The position numbers and the translations under genes are program-made. A DNA stretch of 64,000 nt from positions 17,524-81,523 of the forward strand of contig CP077644.1 of NCBI GenBank assembly GCA_019056435.1, written 5' to 3'. Shown in pieces: positions 1 to 11,411 of this stretch (position 1 is the stretch's first letter; each line of letters starts with the position of its first letter). Source of the stretch: Stutzerimonas stutzeri (GTDB lineage: Bacteria; Pseudomonadota; Gammaproteobacteria; Pseudomonadales; Pseudomonadaceae). A model generated the notes under the pieces. The model saw only the letters and a list, made by a program, of their open reading frames with translations. It was not told the DNA's origin and made no database searches.

Positions 1-11
1 CTGCGCAAAGT

Positions 12-629
12 TTATTTCGAAAAAGCTTCAAATGCCAGGTCAAAAAGCCAGAAGAAGATCGTTGAAACTGCAAATGGAATTAAATCCTTGAACGTTTGGG
101 CAATATTTGGCGGAACTTCTTCAGGTAATTTGATTGTCACGTTATTTTTGATACATACTTTATAAATATTAGCTACAGTAAAAGCAGTAATAAATGCTGT
201 AAGTAATCCGGTTGATCCCATATATCCACTTGCAAAACCACCGTCAATTGGATTAGCGACTAACAGCAAAAATCCAACAATAGCCGCTAGCATCGTAGAT
301 ATATTACTTATCTGATTATTCTTTGGCAATTCCCGATTAAATGAGTCAGTTAAATGTTTTGCTGTAGTAGCCGCTACAACTAAGCCCAATATTCCCATTG
401 AATATGCATACGGTTTCATTAATATTGTTTCAATTTCTTTGCTCCAATAAAAACCAAAAATATTCGGCACGTATGCTACCAGTAAAAAGATACTTGAGAA
501 TAAGACAATCGGCATTCCAGAAATGAAGCCATCTCTAACCGCTCTTAAATAGATATTCCGAGAAACCTTTTCGAAAAAAGGTTTCATTTTTTCTATTTGT
601 GTAATTAAGGAATTCATCATGGAGTTCAT
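12..629 (-). pseudogene. lacE: Lactose PTS transporter EIIC (LacE), N-terminal part, frame-broken at the window edge
   Basis: This is the N-terminal ~200 residues of the membrane-spanning EIIC domain of a lactose-type phosphotransferase permease, which imports and phosphorylates lactose. Several hydrophobic segments are visible (for example around [13 protein letters not shown]). The frame closes at a stop about 20 bases after a TTTTT run; adding one T would restore a lactose-EIIC-like continuation (residues EINFAQ) running off the left edge. The real gene therefore probably continues, and the full protein would be about 570 residues with a C-terminal EIIB domain. It follows lacF by a few bases in the same operon. 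Family assignment is firm; whether the break is real is unknown. Confidence 0.8.
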
Positions 630-635
630 AAATAA

Positions 636-948
636 TCATCCCTTCGTATAAATGTCAATTAAATGTTCAACAATATCACTTAATAGTAAGGTAGTCATTA
701 AATGATCCTGGGCATGTACCATAATAAAGCCTAACTCAATGGATTCCCCGCCAGCCTCTGTTGCTAGTATTTGGGTTTGGGAATTATGTGCTTCTGTTAA
801 GCTTTCCCTCGCCTCTTTCACTAGTCCTTCTGCAAAGATCTAGGTTGCCTTTTTTTGCTTCATTAACAGCTTGTAATAATTTGGAACGTGCTTCACCGGC
901 GAATGCAACAATTTCGAAACCTACCATGCTCACTTCTTCTTTATTCAT
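636..948 (-). CDS. lacF: Lactose PTS EIIA component, one-base frameshift
   Basis: LacF passes phosphate from HPr to the EIIB domain of LacE. The ATG at 946-948 follows a GGAGG site, and the N-terminus reads [20 protein letters not shown]. After KGNLDL the frame is lost through one extra base near 839; the correct frame resumes as [20 protein letters not shown] and contains the conserved [10 protein letters not shown] stretch with the phosphoacceptor histidine. About 104 residues, normal for the family. It lies upstream of lacE in the same transcript, divergent from lacR. The frameshift is probably a sequencing error. Confidence 0.85.
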
Positions 949-1033
949 ATCTAATCCTCCTTAGTGAAAATAATAGAAATGTTTTGTTTTTGTTCTATTA
1001 TGTTCTTTTTTGTTTATTTTTGTTTACATTCAA

Positions 1034-1072
1034 ACTATATATCAGGGATTATTTTTTTGTCAAGCGCTTTCA
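1034..1072 (-). promoter_or_regulatory. lacFE promoter with overlapping cre (CcpA) site
   Basis: On the minus strand a perfect -35 TTGACA (1058-1063) and a -10 TATAGT (1034-1039) are separated by 18 bases. A catabolite-response-like element, TGAAAGCGCTTGACA on the minus strand (1058-1072), overlaps the -35. That position predicts repression of lacFE by CcpA in the presence of glucose. The TGTTT/TTTTGTTT-rich stretch at 981-1026, between the promoter and lacF, could hold LacR operators; that part is inference. Confidence 0.6.
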
Positions 1073-1120
1073 TTGGCTGTTAATACATTATTCACACATT
1101 GTATCACCCTATTATTTTGT

Positions 1121-1149
1121 TTGACATTTATCGTTTCAGGTGATAAATT
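1121..1149 (+). promoter_or_regulatory. Probable lacR-lacABCD promoter
   Basis: TTGACA (1121-1126) and TAAATT (1144-1149) are separated by 17 bases, about 57 bases upstream of the lacR start. The divergent lacF promoter lies about 60 bases away, so one intergenic region can serve both units. Confidence 0.5.
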
Positions 1150-1205
1150 CTAGGAAAAGGAACAAAATCAAACATTTTAGAACAAATTGAGAAGGGAGTG
1201 ACAGT

Positions 1206-1958
1206 GTGCTTAAAGAGCAACGCCTAGAAGCCATATTAAATTTAATTAATACTAATGGAATGGTACGCGTTTCAGAAATCACTGAATTATTAAATGTAAC
1301 AGAAATGACTGTTCGACGAGATTTACAGCCGCTTGAGGATCAAGGTCAAGTTGAGAGAATTCATGGCGGAGCAAAGGCTGTCAATGGATTTTCGGATAAA
1401 GAGCTGACTCATATTGAGAAGCAAGGCATCAATATAGAAGAAAAACAACAAATTGCTAGAACGATTGCCTCCTTAGTCGAAGAAAATGACACAATTTTTC
1501 TCGGTCCAGGTACAACGATTGAGTATGTGTATGACTTCTTGACGGTATTTCCTGCAAGAATCGTGACCAATTCCATTCATGTTTTCAACCGTTTTAATAA
1601 AAACGAAGGTTATGATCTTATTTTAATTGGTGGAAGCTATCGAGCTCGAACTGGAGCCTTTGTCGGAAGCTTCGCGAATAATACATTAAAAAAGATTAAT
1701 GTAAAAAAGCCTTTATAGGCTCAAATGGCGTCCATGGGAATGAAGTTTACACATCTAATGAAGAGGAAGGGATTACACAGAGCATTATTTTAGATAATGC
1801 CCACGAAAAAATACATTGTTGCTGATCATAGCAAAATCTGGGGACAGGACTTTTTTAGCTTCTATCATTTGGATGGGGTAACTGCTTTAATAACCGATGA
1901 TCAAATTCCCGAAGAAAAGAAGCTTAAGCTAGAAGAGTTTGTAAAAGTAATTTATTAA
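1206..1958 (+). CDS. lacR: DeoR-family lactose operon repressor, two frameshifts
   Basis: LacR represses lac genes and is released by tagatose-6-phosphate. The GTG start at 1206 follows GAAGGGAG. The N-terminal DeoR helix-turn-helix is clear (VSEITELLNVTEMTVRRDL, then HGGAKAV); the sugar-phosphate sensor domain follows. The frame is lost at ~1710 by a missing A in an A6 run (should read VKKAFIGSNGVHG) and again at ~1807 by an extra A (should read HEKYIVADHSKIWGQ). The corrected protein is ~250 residues, the family norm, ending at 1958. It starts the lacR-A-B-C-D run. Confidence 0.85.
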
Positions 1959-1975
1959 ATATGAGGTGAATGGAC

Positions 1976-2405
1976 ATGAACATATTATTAGGATCAGATA
2001 AAGCTGGGTTAGAGTTGAAAAATCATATAAAAACTTTCTTAGAAGAAAAAACATCGATGTAATAGATAAAACACCAAATGGAGCCGTTGACTTTGTAGAT
2101 TCAACTGTTTTAGTCGCAAATGAAGTAAAAGAAGGCGGCGGTTCAATTGCTATTCTGTTCGATTCCTATGGAGCGGGTTCTTTTATGGCAAAGAACCAAA
2201 ATAAAAGGCATCATTTGTGCGGAAGTCTCTGATGAACGAACAGCAAGAATGACAAGGGACCATAATAACACTTCTATTATTACGATGGGGGGCCGAAGTT
2301 GTAGGTAAAGGCTTGGCTGAAAGTATTGTGATGGCCTTTATTAACTCAAAGTACTCAGCGGGACGCCATCAAATCCGAGTAGATATGTTAAACAAAATGA
2401 TGTAA
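1976..2405 (+). CDS. lacA: Galactose-6-phosphate isomerase subunit LacA, frameshifted
   Basis: LacA and LacB together convert galactose-6-phosphate to tagatose-6-phosphate. The start [19 protein letters not shown] and the end [16 protein letters not shown] match LacA. At least three single-base shifts break the frame: a short A run at ~2050, one near 2200, and an extra G in GGGGGG at ~2290. About 142 residues when repaired. Sits 17 bases after lacR and about 50 before lacB. Confidence 0.8.
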
Positions 2406-2458
2406 ATCGTATAAACCATTTAGAGAGATTACATTAAAAGAATAAGGGAGAGTATAAG

Positions 2459-2977
2459 ATGATTATTTCATTAGGTTGTGACCATATTGTAACAGATGTA
2501 AAAATGGCAGTTTCTGACCATTTAAAATCTAAAGGACATACGGTTCTTGATATGGGGACGTATGATTTTACAAGAACACATTATCCTATCTATGGGAAAA
2601 AGGTGGCAGAAGCGGTTACGACCGGAGAAGCTGATTTAGGTGTAGTGATTTGCGGTACAGGCGTAGGAATTACAAATTCAGCCGCTAAAGTAATAGGAGC
2701 AAGAGCAGCATTGGTAAGAGACGTTGCCACGGCCAAATATGCTAAAGAAAAACTAAATGCAAATGTCATTGGCGTTGGAGGCAAAATTACTGGAGAACAT
2801 TTAATCCTAGAGATTGTCGATCACTTTATCGAAGCAAAATATGATGAAACAGAGGAAAACAACCAATTAGTGGAAAAAATTATGTCCCTTGAACCAGAAA
2901 ATGATCATCAAACAGGAGACATTCACTTTTTTGACGAGTTCCTAGAAAAATGGGATGGGGGCGAATATCACGATTGA
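2459..2977 (+). CDS. lacB: Galactose-6-phosphate isomerase subunit LacB
   Basis: Intact 172-residue RpiB/LacA/LacB-family protein, the usual length for LacB. The N-terminus [15 protein letters not shown] and the [18 protein letters not shown] stretch carry the conserved active-site region. Works as a heteromer with LacA in the tagatose-6-phosphate pathway. Preceded by AGGGAG. This is the only lac gene in the window without a frameshift. Confidence 0.92.
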   Translation: MIISLGCDHIVTDVKMAVSDHLKSKGHTVLDMGTYDFTRTHYPIYGKKVAEAVTTGEADLGVVICGTGVGITNSAAKVIGARAALVRDVATAKYAKEKLNANVIGVGGKITGEHLILEIVDHFIEAKYDETEENNQLVEKIMSLEPENDHQTGDIHFFDEFLEKWDGGEYHD

Positions 2978-3157
2978 TGATAAGCAATGAAATGAAAGGC
3001 TTTGTTAAACATCCTTGTTGATCTTGCAATTGCCTTCGGGGCATACGTTCAGCCATTTTTAGGCAGAAAAATGCTGATCACATGGACCAAAGGCAATTTA
3101 TCAACATTCATCATAAACAGAGCTAAAAAAGAAAAAACACGAGAAAGAGGCAGTGAA

Positions 3158-4094
3158 ATGATTTTATCAGTCACAATGAATCCCTCAGTTGATATTTCTT
3201 ACCCTCTTAAACAATTTAAATTAAATGAGATTAATAGAATAGAACATGTGAGTAAAACCGCAGGCGGAAAAGGATTAAATGTTACACGGGTTATTTCACA
3301 ATTAGAAGAAGATGTTCTGGCTACTGGTGTTATTGGCGGCACCCTTGGTGATTTTATCAACCAAGAATTAAAAAAGGCTGGTATTAAAAATGACTTTTTA
3401 AAGACTGAAAAAGAATCACGAAATTGTATTGCCATTCTTCACGAAGGAATGCAAACAGAGATCCTCGAATCGGGTCCAACCCTATCCCTAAAAGAAGGCA
3501 AAGCATTTTTAGATAAATTTGAAGGTCTATTATCAAAGACCTCATTTGTTACGATTTCAGGAAGTCTGCCAAAAGGGTTACCCGATGATTTCTACCATCA
3601 AATGCTAGTCATCAGTCATAAAAAAAGACGTTCCTGTGATACTTGACTCCTCGGGAGAATCCTTAAAACAAGTACTTCTTCATAAGGAAAAGCCCTTTGC
3701 CATTAAACCAAACCATACTGAATTGTCTCAGCTTATTGGGAAAGAGGTCAATAATGATAGAAATCTCTTAAAAGAAGTATTATCGCATGAATTATTTAAC
3801 GATATTGAATGCGTGATGGTTTCAATGGGAAGTAAAGGTGCTTTGGTTAAATATAAGGATCGATTCTATAACGCAATTATACCAAAAATTAATGTGGTAA
3901 ATCCAGTAGGATCAGGTGATGCGACAGTTGCGGGGTTAGCTGTTTCTTTAAATAGAGGGGAATCCATTGAAACCGCCATCAAAACCTCGATGACGGCAGG
4001 GATGCTGAACACAATAGAAGCTGGGACCGGAAGCGTTAATCTGAACCACTTTATGCACTATTTTAATTTAGTTGAGATAAACGAAATCTACTAA
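3158..4094 (+). CDS. lacC: Tagatose-6-phosphate kinase, one frameshift
   Basis: LacC is a PfkB-family kinase that makes tagatose-1,6-bisphosphate. I chose ATG 3158 because the family begins MIL(S/T)VT(M/L)NPS(V/I)DISYPL; the frame is open further upstream but that part is not LacC-like. The GGKGLNVTRV signature and the C-terminal NPVGSGDATVAG motif with the catalytic Asp are present. An extra A near 3620 shifts the frame (corrected: SHKKDVPVILDSSGES). About 310 residues. The 180 bases between lacB and lacC are longer than usual and I do not recognise a gene in them. Confidence 0.85.
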
Positions 4095-4111
4095 AAAGGG
4101 AGACTACTACT

Positions 4112-5099
4112 ATGCTATCATTAAAAAAGAATAAATTAGAAGCATTGAAACGATTATCAAATGAAAACGGAGTAATCGGGGCACTTGCGATTGACCAACG
4201 TGGATCTCTTAAGAAAATGATTGCTAATGCAAGTGATCAGGAGATTGGAGATGAAGGAATCATTACGTATAAAAAATTGGTATCGGAGGAACTGACACCT
4301 TTTGCTTCAGCGATCTTACTTGATCCCGAATATGGCTTACCCGCTTCGAAAGTAAGACATCAAGATGCCGGACTCATCATGGCTTATGAAAAAACAGGCT
4401 ATGATGCATCAGAGCCAGGACGCCTGCCTGATTTATTGGAGGAATGGTCTGTTAAACGGCTAAAAGACCTTGGTGCCGATGCTATTAAATTTTTACTCTA
4501 CTATGATGTAGATGAAGAAGAAAAAATTAATGAGTATAAACATGTATATATGGAGCGAATTGGTTCAGAATGTGAGGCTGAAGAAATCCCTTCTTTTTAG
4601 AAATTGTGACTTATGATGTCAATAACGATGATGTAAAAGGAAAAGAATATGCCAAGGTGAAACCTCATAAAGTGATTGATGCAATGAAGGAATTCTCAAA
4701 ACCACAATACAAAGTGGACGTCCTGAAAGTCGAGGTTCCTGTTAATATGAAATTCGTAGAAGGATATGGAGATGAAGTTATCCATTCTAGGGAAGAAGCG
4801 CTTCAATTATTTAAAGAACAAAGTGATGCTACGACGTTACCATTCATCTTTTTAAGTGCGGGTGTTTCAGCGCAGTTATTCCAAGATACATTAACATTTG
4901 CAAAAGAGGCGGGATCACCTTTAATGGTGTATTATGCGGACGAGCAACCTGGAAGAATGGTGTTAATGTTTTCGGTGAAAAAGGTGAACAAGATGCCCGA
5001 GAATGGCTAAGATCGGAAGGCAGACAAAACATCGAAGAACTTAATGCCGTTTTAAAAGAAACAGCAAGTCCATGGTTTGATAAAGTAGAAAATATTTAA
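4112..5099 (+). CDS. lacD: Tagatose-1,6-bisphosphate aldolase, two frameshifts
   Basis: LacD splits tagatose-1,6-bisphosphate into DHAP and glyceraldehyde-3-phosphate. The [15 protein letters not shown] start and the KFLLYYD segment with the Schiff-base lysine are typical of class I LacD aldolases. A missing T at ~4592 (should read [12 protein letters not shown]) and a missing T at ~4920 (should read [17 protein letters not shown]) break it. Repaired length ~328 residues, the norm. A terminator follows. Confidence 0.85.
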
Positions 5100-5116
5100 T
5101 TAAAAACTCATTGAGT

Positions 5117-5148
5117 AAAGCAGAGTATATGATATTACTCTGCTTTTT
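5117..5148 (+). terminator. Terminator after lacD
   Basis: Inverted repeat AAAGCAGAGTA / TTACTCTGCTTT with a short loop, followed by TTTTT. Confidence 0.8.
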
Positions 5149-5204
5149 ACCATTTTTCAATATGGCTAAAAGAAGTATCTAGACATACAAGTACTTAAAA
5201 ACAA

Positions 5205-5751
5205 TCACTTGAGGGTTTTTAAGTACTTGTAAAAGTTGATCTTGAGATATCTAGAGTTTTGGTAATATCCTCGACTGTCATTCTTGCTTCATACATCATT
5301 ATGGCTCTGGCCATGACCTGTTCATCAATCGGTTTTCTTCCACCCATTCTTCCTCTGGCTCGGGCAGCCTGAAGTCCAGCGTTTGTACGTTCGCGAATCA
5401 GCTCACGTTCCATTTCTGCCAATCCAGCCATCATGGTGAAGAATAGTCGGCCGGCGACCGTAGAAGTATCGACCCCTAACGTAATGATTTGAAGATTGAT
5501 TCCGCGATCTTTCAAATCATCAATCAATTCAAGAAGCTTCTTTGTGGTTCTCCCCAACCGATCTAGCTTCCAGACGACCAGGGTATCACCTTCTCGTAAA
5601 TAATCTAAGCACTTCTCAAATTCTGGTCTCTTTTTTACACTGGAGGCCTTCTCTTGAAAGATTTTAGTACAATCGGCTTTCTTAAGTTCATCTAGTGCGA
5701 GTCCAAGTTCTGATCAAAGGTTGATACTCGTGCATATCCAATTTTCGTCAT
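5205..5751 (-). CDS. Serine recombinase (resolvase/invertase family), frameshifted
   Basis: Small serine recombinase of the Tn3 resolvase/Pin type. It starts MTKIGYARVSTFDQN with the catalytic serine, continues with VVWKLDRLGRTTK and GLAEMERELIRERT, and ends in a C-terminal HTH (DITKTLDISRSTFYKYLK). Two frame breaks: one near 5710, and one in a T run at ~5232 that gives a false early stop; the repaired end is at 5205. About 182 residues. On a plasmid such enzymes resolve multimers or serve a transposon; the ~80 bases upstream could hold its recombination site but no repeats stand out. Confidence 0.85.
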
Positions 5752-5840
5752 GAATAACCTCCGTTCATTTGTTTGTTTACTCATCAATCATAACAGAAAA
5801 CAAACATTGATAAAAAGATAAGTTAAAAGACAATGGGGGC

Positions 5841-5875
5841 AAAATGAAAAGGGCTGTTTATAGCCCTTTCATTTT
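5841..5875. terminator. Bidirectional terminator between hsdS and resolvase
   Basis: AAAATGAAAAGGGCT / AGCCCTTTCATTTT stem with a six-base loop. It lies downstream of hsdS on the minus strand and upstream of the resolvase gene. Confidence 0.65.
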
Positions 5876-5915
5876 AATGTGTACTAACTATCAAAGATGT
5901 CTTTTTAACGTTCGT

Positions 5916-7327
5916 TTAATAGATGTTTTCTATATTGTTTCTAAGTGTTAATAAATGATTTATTTTTTTGTCTATTCTATTTTGCTCCTCAATTGGAGGT
6001 ATAGGAATAAGTAGTTTTTTTAGATTCTGAGCATTTACATTTGGCTGACCAGTGCCAGCAGACATTTCTCTTAGTTGTTCCCAATAAAGTGGGCTACGGA
6101 GGTAGTACATCAAATATTCTCTATTAATACCATCTATTAATTTCACTCTTATTAAATATGATGCGAAAAGAATGGGGATACCAGACGATAAGTCACGTAT
6201 TAAAAAACTTTTCCCTATAGTGCCACCAGTACGAGCTATTAAGACATCTCCTTGATTCAAACTATACTTTTCAACATTCTTTTCTTCAATCATACAATAT
6301 GGGACATTATTCCAAATAACTGAGTTGTTTTGAATATCTGTAATCCTCAATAATTTAGCGTTTCCACTTTGTTGAGCTGATGCTGTATAACCGTAATGTA
6401 TTTTTTGAGTGATTTCTCCAAGCCTTACCCACTCCCACGTATCAGGAATATCAAAAGGAATTTCTTCTTCAGTTATAGGAGGCGCGGTTTTTCTTTCTTA
6501 ATGACTTTTCTTTAACCATTTGTTCCTTCTGTTCTGAAATTCGTTTCAATAATTCTGAAGCGGGTTCATCTGCAGTATCTTGTTCTACTAACTTGCCTTC
6601 AACAGCATATTGAAGAATAGATTTCTCGAGAAGAGATGGTATCTGCTCCTGTAATTTTTCTAGTTCTGTGTAACGAAGATTGTAATAATCAATTTTAGTA
6701 ATAAGTTTATCTATTTTTTTGACAATTGCTTGCTGTTCTTCAAGGGGTGGTACAGGGATTAAGTAATCATTCATTCTTACAATAGTCAAAGTACCTACTG
6801 TAGTACCTTTTGAATTACTAGTTATCTGATTAACGAAATATGGAGAATCTAGATAATATTTTACGTATTCGGAACTAAATTGTTTATATTTTTCAAACAA
6901 AGTACACTAGCATCTTTGTAGTAAAATTTATCACCGGGTTTTACGACATAGCTTTTTCCGAGAGTTCCTACAGCACTTATCATTAAGTCTCCTGGAATAG
7001 GTGATTTAGAATTGGAATACTGTAAATACAAATTTTCATCAATGAAAATTTCATTTTCAACATATCCTTTTTCAGATAACTTTACTATTTCTCTAGCTCT
7101 GTAAAAAGGAACCCCTTGACTTCTCCAATCACTTTTTTTAATTCTTCGAGCTGACACAACGTTGAATACGTCTCCAATTTTTTTAATTCCCAATTTTCCG
7201 GAAGAACAAGGAAAGGATTTTCGTTATTTGAGGAACTATGAAATGTAGATTCATTTTTTTTATGTGAAGTAAGCCCACCTCTAAACGCGTACTCTAAAAT
7301 AGAATCCTTTAATTTCTTTTTATTCAT
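5916..7327 (-). CDS. hsdS: Type I restriction specificity subunit HsdS, frameshifted
   Basis: HsdS gives sequence recognition to the type I methylase/restriction complex. Two target-recognition domains are visible, each ending in the family's helix: first SEYVKYYLDSPYF ... IPVPPLEEQQAIVKKIDKL, then REYLMYYLRSPLYWEQL ... PIPPIEEQNRIDKKINHL. The linker carries LLEKSILQYAVEGKLV. At least three frame breaks (near 7130, 6900 and 6470) split it. Repaired length ~470 residues, normal. Its ATG overlaps the end of hsdM by four bases (ATGA), indicating translational coupling. Confidence 0.85.
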
Positions 7328-8785
7328 GCTTTTTCACCTAATAGTTTTTGGATTTCAGCTAATATATTATCAATTTCATGATTTAGACGTGAACGCTCTG
7401 CTACATAATTTTCGATCAGTTCTTGGGGCTCCAAGATGACTTCTTCATCTTGAGGGAACTTACATAAATCAAGGTTGTAATTCCGGCCGATAATTTCTTC
7501 CGCTGTAAACTTACGTGCTTTTTCGTTCTTTCCGTCGATGATTTCTACACGATTATTCCACCACTCTAAGGCAGGTTCAAAATGTTCTAGTTTGATTGGA
7601 CGTGTTTTAGAGAAGTTTTTATAACCTTCAGGCATGTCTAATCGGTAAAACCAAACATCTTCAGTCGGTTTTGTTTTATCAAAGAACAACATGTTTGTGT
7701 GGATTGATGTATATGGTGCGAATACGCTATGTGGCAATCGGATAATCGTATGCAAATTGAATTCTTTGATCGGTTTTTCTTTAATCGCGAGCTTCGATCC
7801 ATCTTCACCAAACAAAAAACCATCTGGTAAGATGACGCCAGCGCGACCATCCTTTTTCAATCGGTACATAATAACGGACATAAACAAATCGGCAGTTTCG
7901 CTACTGCGTAATTCGAGAGGGAAATTCATTTTAATCCCATCAATTTCTGATCACCGTAAGGAGGATTCATCAAAATAACTTCGAATTTTCACGTTCTGAA
8001 TAATCGCGCACGTTTTTCTCTAAAGAGTTACCGTGAACAATCATTGGATTATCAATGTCATGGAGCAATAAGTTCGTAATTGCGAGTAAGTAAGGGAAAG
8101 CCTTTTTTCAATTCCGAAAACCGAAGTGTTATAAAGTTCGCGTTCTTCCGTTGTCGTAACTTGTTGAATTAAGTGGTTCAACGATGAAGTCAAGAACCCA
8201 CCTGTCCCACAAGCGAAGTCAGCGACACGTTCTCCGAGTTGAGGATTAGTGACTTGTACCATAAAGTCAGTCGTCGCACGGGGAGAGTAAAACTCTCCCG
8301 ATGCGCGCTGTGAAGATCCTTTAAAATTTGTTCATAAATTTCGTTAAAGGCATGACGTTCTTTGTAGTCAGTAAAGTCAATTTCATCAATAACGTTTACG
8401 ACCTGGCGTAGAGCACACCATTTTTCATATAGTTGTTCGCATCTTCAAAAGCAAATTTGACGATGGATTTACTTACCGGTGTCAATTCGTCTACCGGAAG
8501 CGTTTTAAGAGTAGGGAAAAGAGTACCGTTCACGAAATTGAGAAGTGCTTCTCCTGTCAAGGATTTTCCGTCTTTCTTATCGACGGCCCAATTTTCCCAA
8601 CGACATTCTTCTGGGATGATGGAAGTGTAGTTGTCGTCATGCAACTCCCATTGCTCTTCTTTAGTTGCATAGACTTTAAGGAATAAAATCCAAACGATTT
8701 GTTCGAGACGGCGCGCGTCACCAGAAATTCCGGCGTCGTTACGCATAATGTTTTGCATATTCTTTACAAACGAGGTGATTGACAT
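7324..8785 (-). CDS. hsdM: Type I DNA methyltransferase subunit HsdM, frameshifted
   Basis: N6-adenine methyltransferase of the type I system. The N-terminal helical domain begins MSITSFVKNMQNIMRNDAGI; AdoMet motif I is FACGTGGFL (~8200) and the catalytic NPPYG is encoded near 7960. Frame breaks occur near 8400, 8300, 8105 and 7985. Repaired length ~485 residues. It starts 12 bases after hsdR with its own AGGAGTTG site and overlaps hsdS. Confidence 0.88.
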
Positions 8786-8797
8786 GAATTACAACTC

Positions 8798-11153
8798 CTA
8801 GGAAATATAAATTTCATCTTTTAATTGTTTTAATGCATTTAAATACTCTTTTTTCCACCAAAAGCCTTAACGATTTTAAGTGAACTACCGAAACGCTGAA
8901 ACTCTGGGAGTTCAAGAACGGTAGTGCCGTCAATTTCTTTGACCCCTTCATTTTGGTACTTATCAAGCAATAATTCGAGGACATCACGAGCCACATCTTG
9001 ATACTGATAGATATAACCACGTTTTTCACGTTGTTCGCTCGCTCAGCCTTTGTCAGTGGTTTTTGATCGTACGCTAAGTGACAAATCAAATCAAACTCAT
9101 CGAGATCCTTCAAGTGTGGTTCCTCGTCGAACAAAGCTTCCAATAAAACACCGTGCTTCTTCAGTTCATCAAGAAGTGATTGTTTTTGTTCGGTACTTTT
9201 CCATTTTCGTAAAAACTCTTCTAACGTGGCATACTCACTACGAATATTGCGCTTCGTATAATCAATCAAATTTTCAGTGATGAGCTTTCCGCCCACATCA
9301 TAATAATAAACACGTTCATTAGAAATTCGTACATCGACATCGTTGACTCGATATTTTTGGGTCTTTGCGTAATAGTCATCTTCATCACTGTTTCCGCCTG
9401 GAAGTCCAGTAGGAGAAGGGGTGTTCGTATCCGGTGTTCCACCAGGCTCGTTTGTTTCGTCCGGTAGCTCACCATCTTTAGGAACTTCGTAAATGACTTC
9501 AGGGTCTCCATCAAACTCTGGATCGGCAAATAGACGACTAACATTACGGAAGTCCATGATAGTGAAGTATTCCTTTCCAAATTCGGGATCGAAGACGGGT
9601 CCCTCGACCAATGATCTGTTTGAATTCAGTCATCGAGTTGATATTTGAATCGAGTACGATGAGGCGACACGTCTTAGCATCGACGCCTGTAGTCAACAAT
9701 TTCGATGTGGTCACAATTGTCGGATATTGGCTTGAACGATCGATAAAGTTGTCGAGCTGTGCCTTACCCTCAGGCGTATCACCCGTGATGCGCATGATGT
9801 ACTTTGAATTCTCTCGCACTAAGTCAGCGTTAAGGTTGACTAATGCCGCGCGCATACGTTCTGCATGATCGATGTTTGCACAGAACACAATCGTCTTCAT
9901 ATAACGATCGTGCTTTTTTTAAGAATTCCGTGATTCGTTTGGCGACCTCTTCGGTGCGTCCATCAATAATCATGTTTCGATCAAAATCGGAAATGTTATA
10001 CTCTCGATCTTCAATCTCATTTCCGAACATATCGACTTTACCTTTTTCAGGGCGGTAACCTTCTAAATCCCGGTCCAATCCGACTCGAACCACTTTATAA
10101 GGCGCGAGAAATCCATCGTCAATTCCTTGTTTTAAACTGTACGTATAGATCGGTTCACCAAAGTACGTGATGTTTGAAGTGTCCTTCGTTTCTTTTGGTG
10201 TAGCAGTCAAACCAATATGCGTCGTATCGGGCCCACTGAAGTATTCTAACACTTTACGCCAACGACTTTCTTCTCTAGCTGATGCACGATGAGCCTCATC
10301 AATGATGACTAAATCGAAAAAGTCAGGCTCGAATTGTCGGAAAGGCTCCATTCCATCTTCACCAGCTAACTGTTGATAGAGCGCTGTATAGACTTCGTAA
10401 GCGCTATCGAGAACTCGATTTTCTACTTTTGTCATGACTTTTTCAAACGGCTTGAAGTCGTTGATCATGGTTTGATCAACTAAAATATTACGATCGGCTA
10501 AGAAAAGAATCCGCTTCTTAATCCCAGCTTTCCAGAGACGATAGATAATTTGGAAGGCAGTATAGGTTTTCCCCGTTCCTGTTGCCATAACGAGCATGAT
10601 CCGGTTTTGGCCTTGGGCGATTGCATCAAGCGTACGGTTGATTGCGACACGTTGATAGTAGCGCGGTGTTTTATCACCAAGTTGATAGTAATACGGCTCA
10701 TTGATTAATTCTTCTTGTTCGGTGCTTAAACCGGCATCTTGTTGATAGCGTGACCAAAGAACATCGTGAGAAGGGAACTCTGACAATGAAATCGTCCGTT
10801 CTTCACCCGTTAAGCGATTGTGTTCAACGAATGCATCCCCATTCGAACTGTAAGCATAGGGGGATATCCAAGATTTCCGCATAATCAATAGCTTGCATCC
10901 CACCGCCTACTGGATGATTGTTATCTTTGGCTTCGATGATCGCCAAGGGATAGTTGCTTTTGTGCATCAACAAATAGTCTGCACGTTTTCCTTCAGCTCT
11001 AGATGTCAAATTACCTCGAACGATTACCCGCCCATCAGTAAAGTAATGTTCGAAATAGATCTGAGACTGCATGTCCCAGCCAGATTCTACAATGGCAGGA
11101 GTAATAAATTTATTTTTGATATCTTCTTCAGTCATAGTATGTTTAGGCTTCAT
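8798..11153 (-). CDS. hsdR: Type I restriction endonuclease/translocase subunit HsdR, frameshifted
   Basis: HsdR is the motor and nuclease of the complex. Domains in order: an N-terminal nuclease fold with RADYLL and LAIIEAKD, a helicase core with Walker A MATGTGKT and a DEAH box ([10 protein letters not shown]), motif III GLTATP, a second RecA domain with [16 protein letters not shown] and QIIGRGTRL, and a C-terminal EcoEI-R-like region (FLRKWKS...[10 protein letters not shown]). Four or more indels split it; the repaired C-terminus ends [11 protein letters not shown] at 8798. About 785 residues. First gene of the hsdRMS operon. Confidence 0.88.
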
Positions 11154-11411
11154 AGACCCTGCTCCTCCTTGGGATAACAGATAATTATATAAATAGTTTA
11201 CAGCAATTGGCTACTGAAACCTTAATAAATATTTTCTGTATATCTTCCAAAGACAACTTTTTTTGTGAAATCGCTGATTTTCATCAGATACAAGTTTGAA
11301 CACAAGTTTCGAGACGTCAATTACAATTCAGAGATTAATTATTTAGAAGTTTAAAAAGCCGAGGAGCGACACTTCGTTTCGTGACGCAGACTTCAAACAA
11401 CCGTCAGGGCG

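Noticed and set aside
3002..3157. N-terminal extension of LacC
   Set aside because: The added residues do not resemble LacC and the family start motif begins at 3158.
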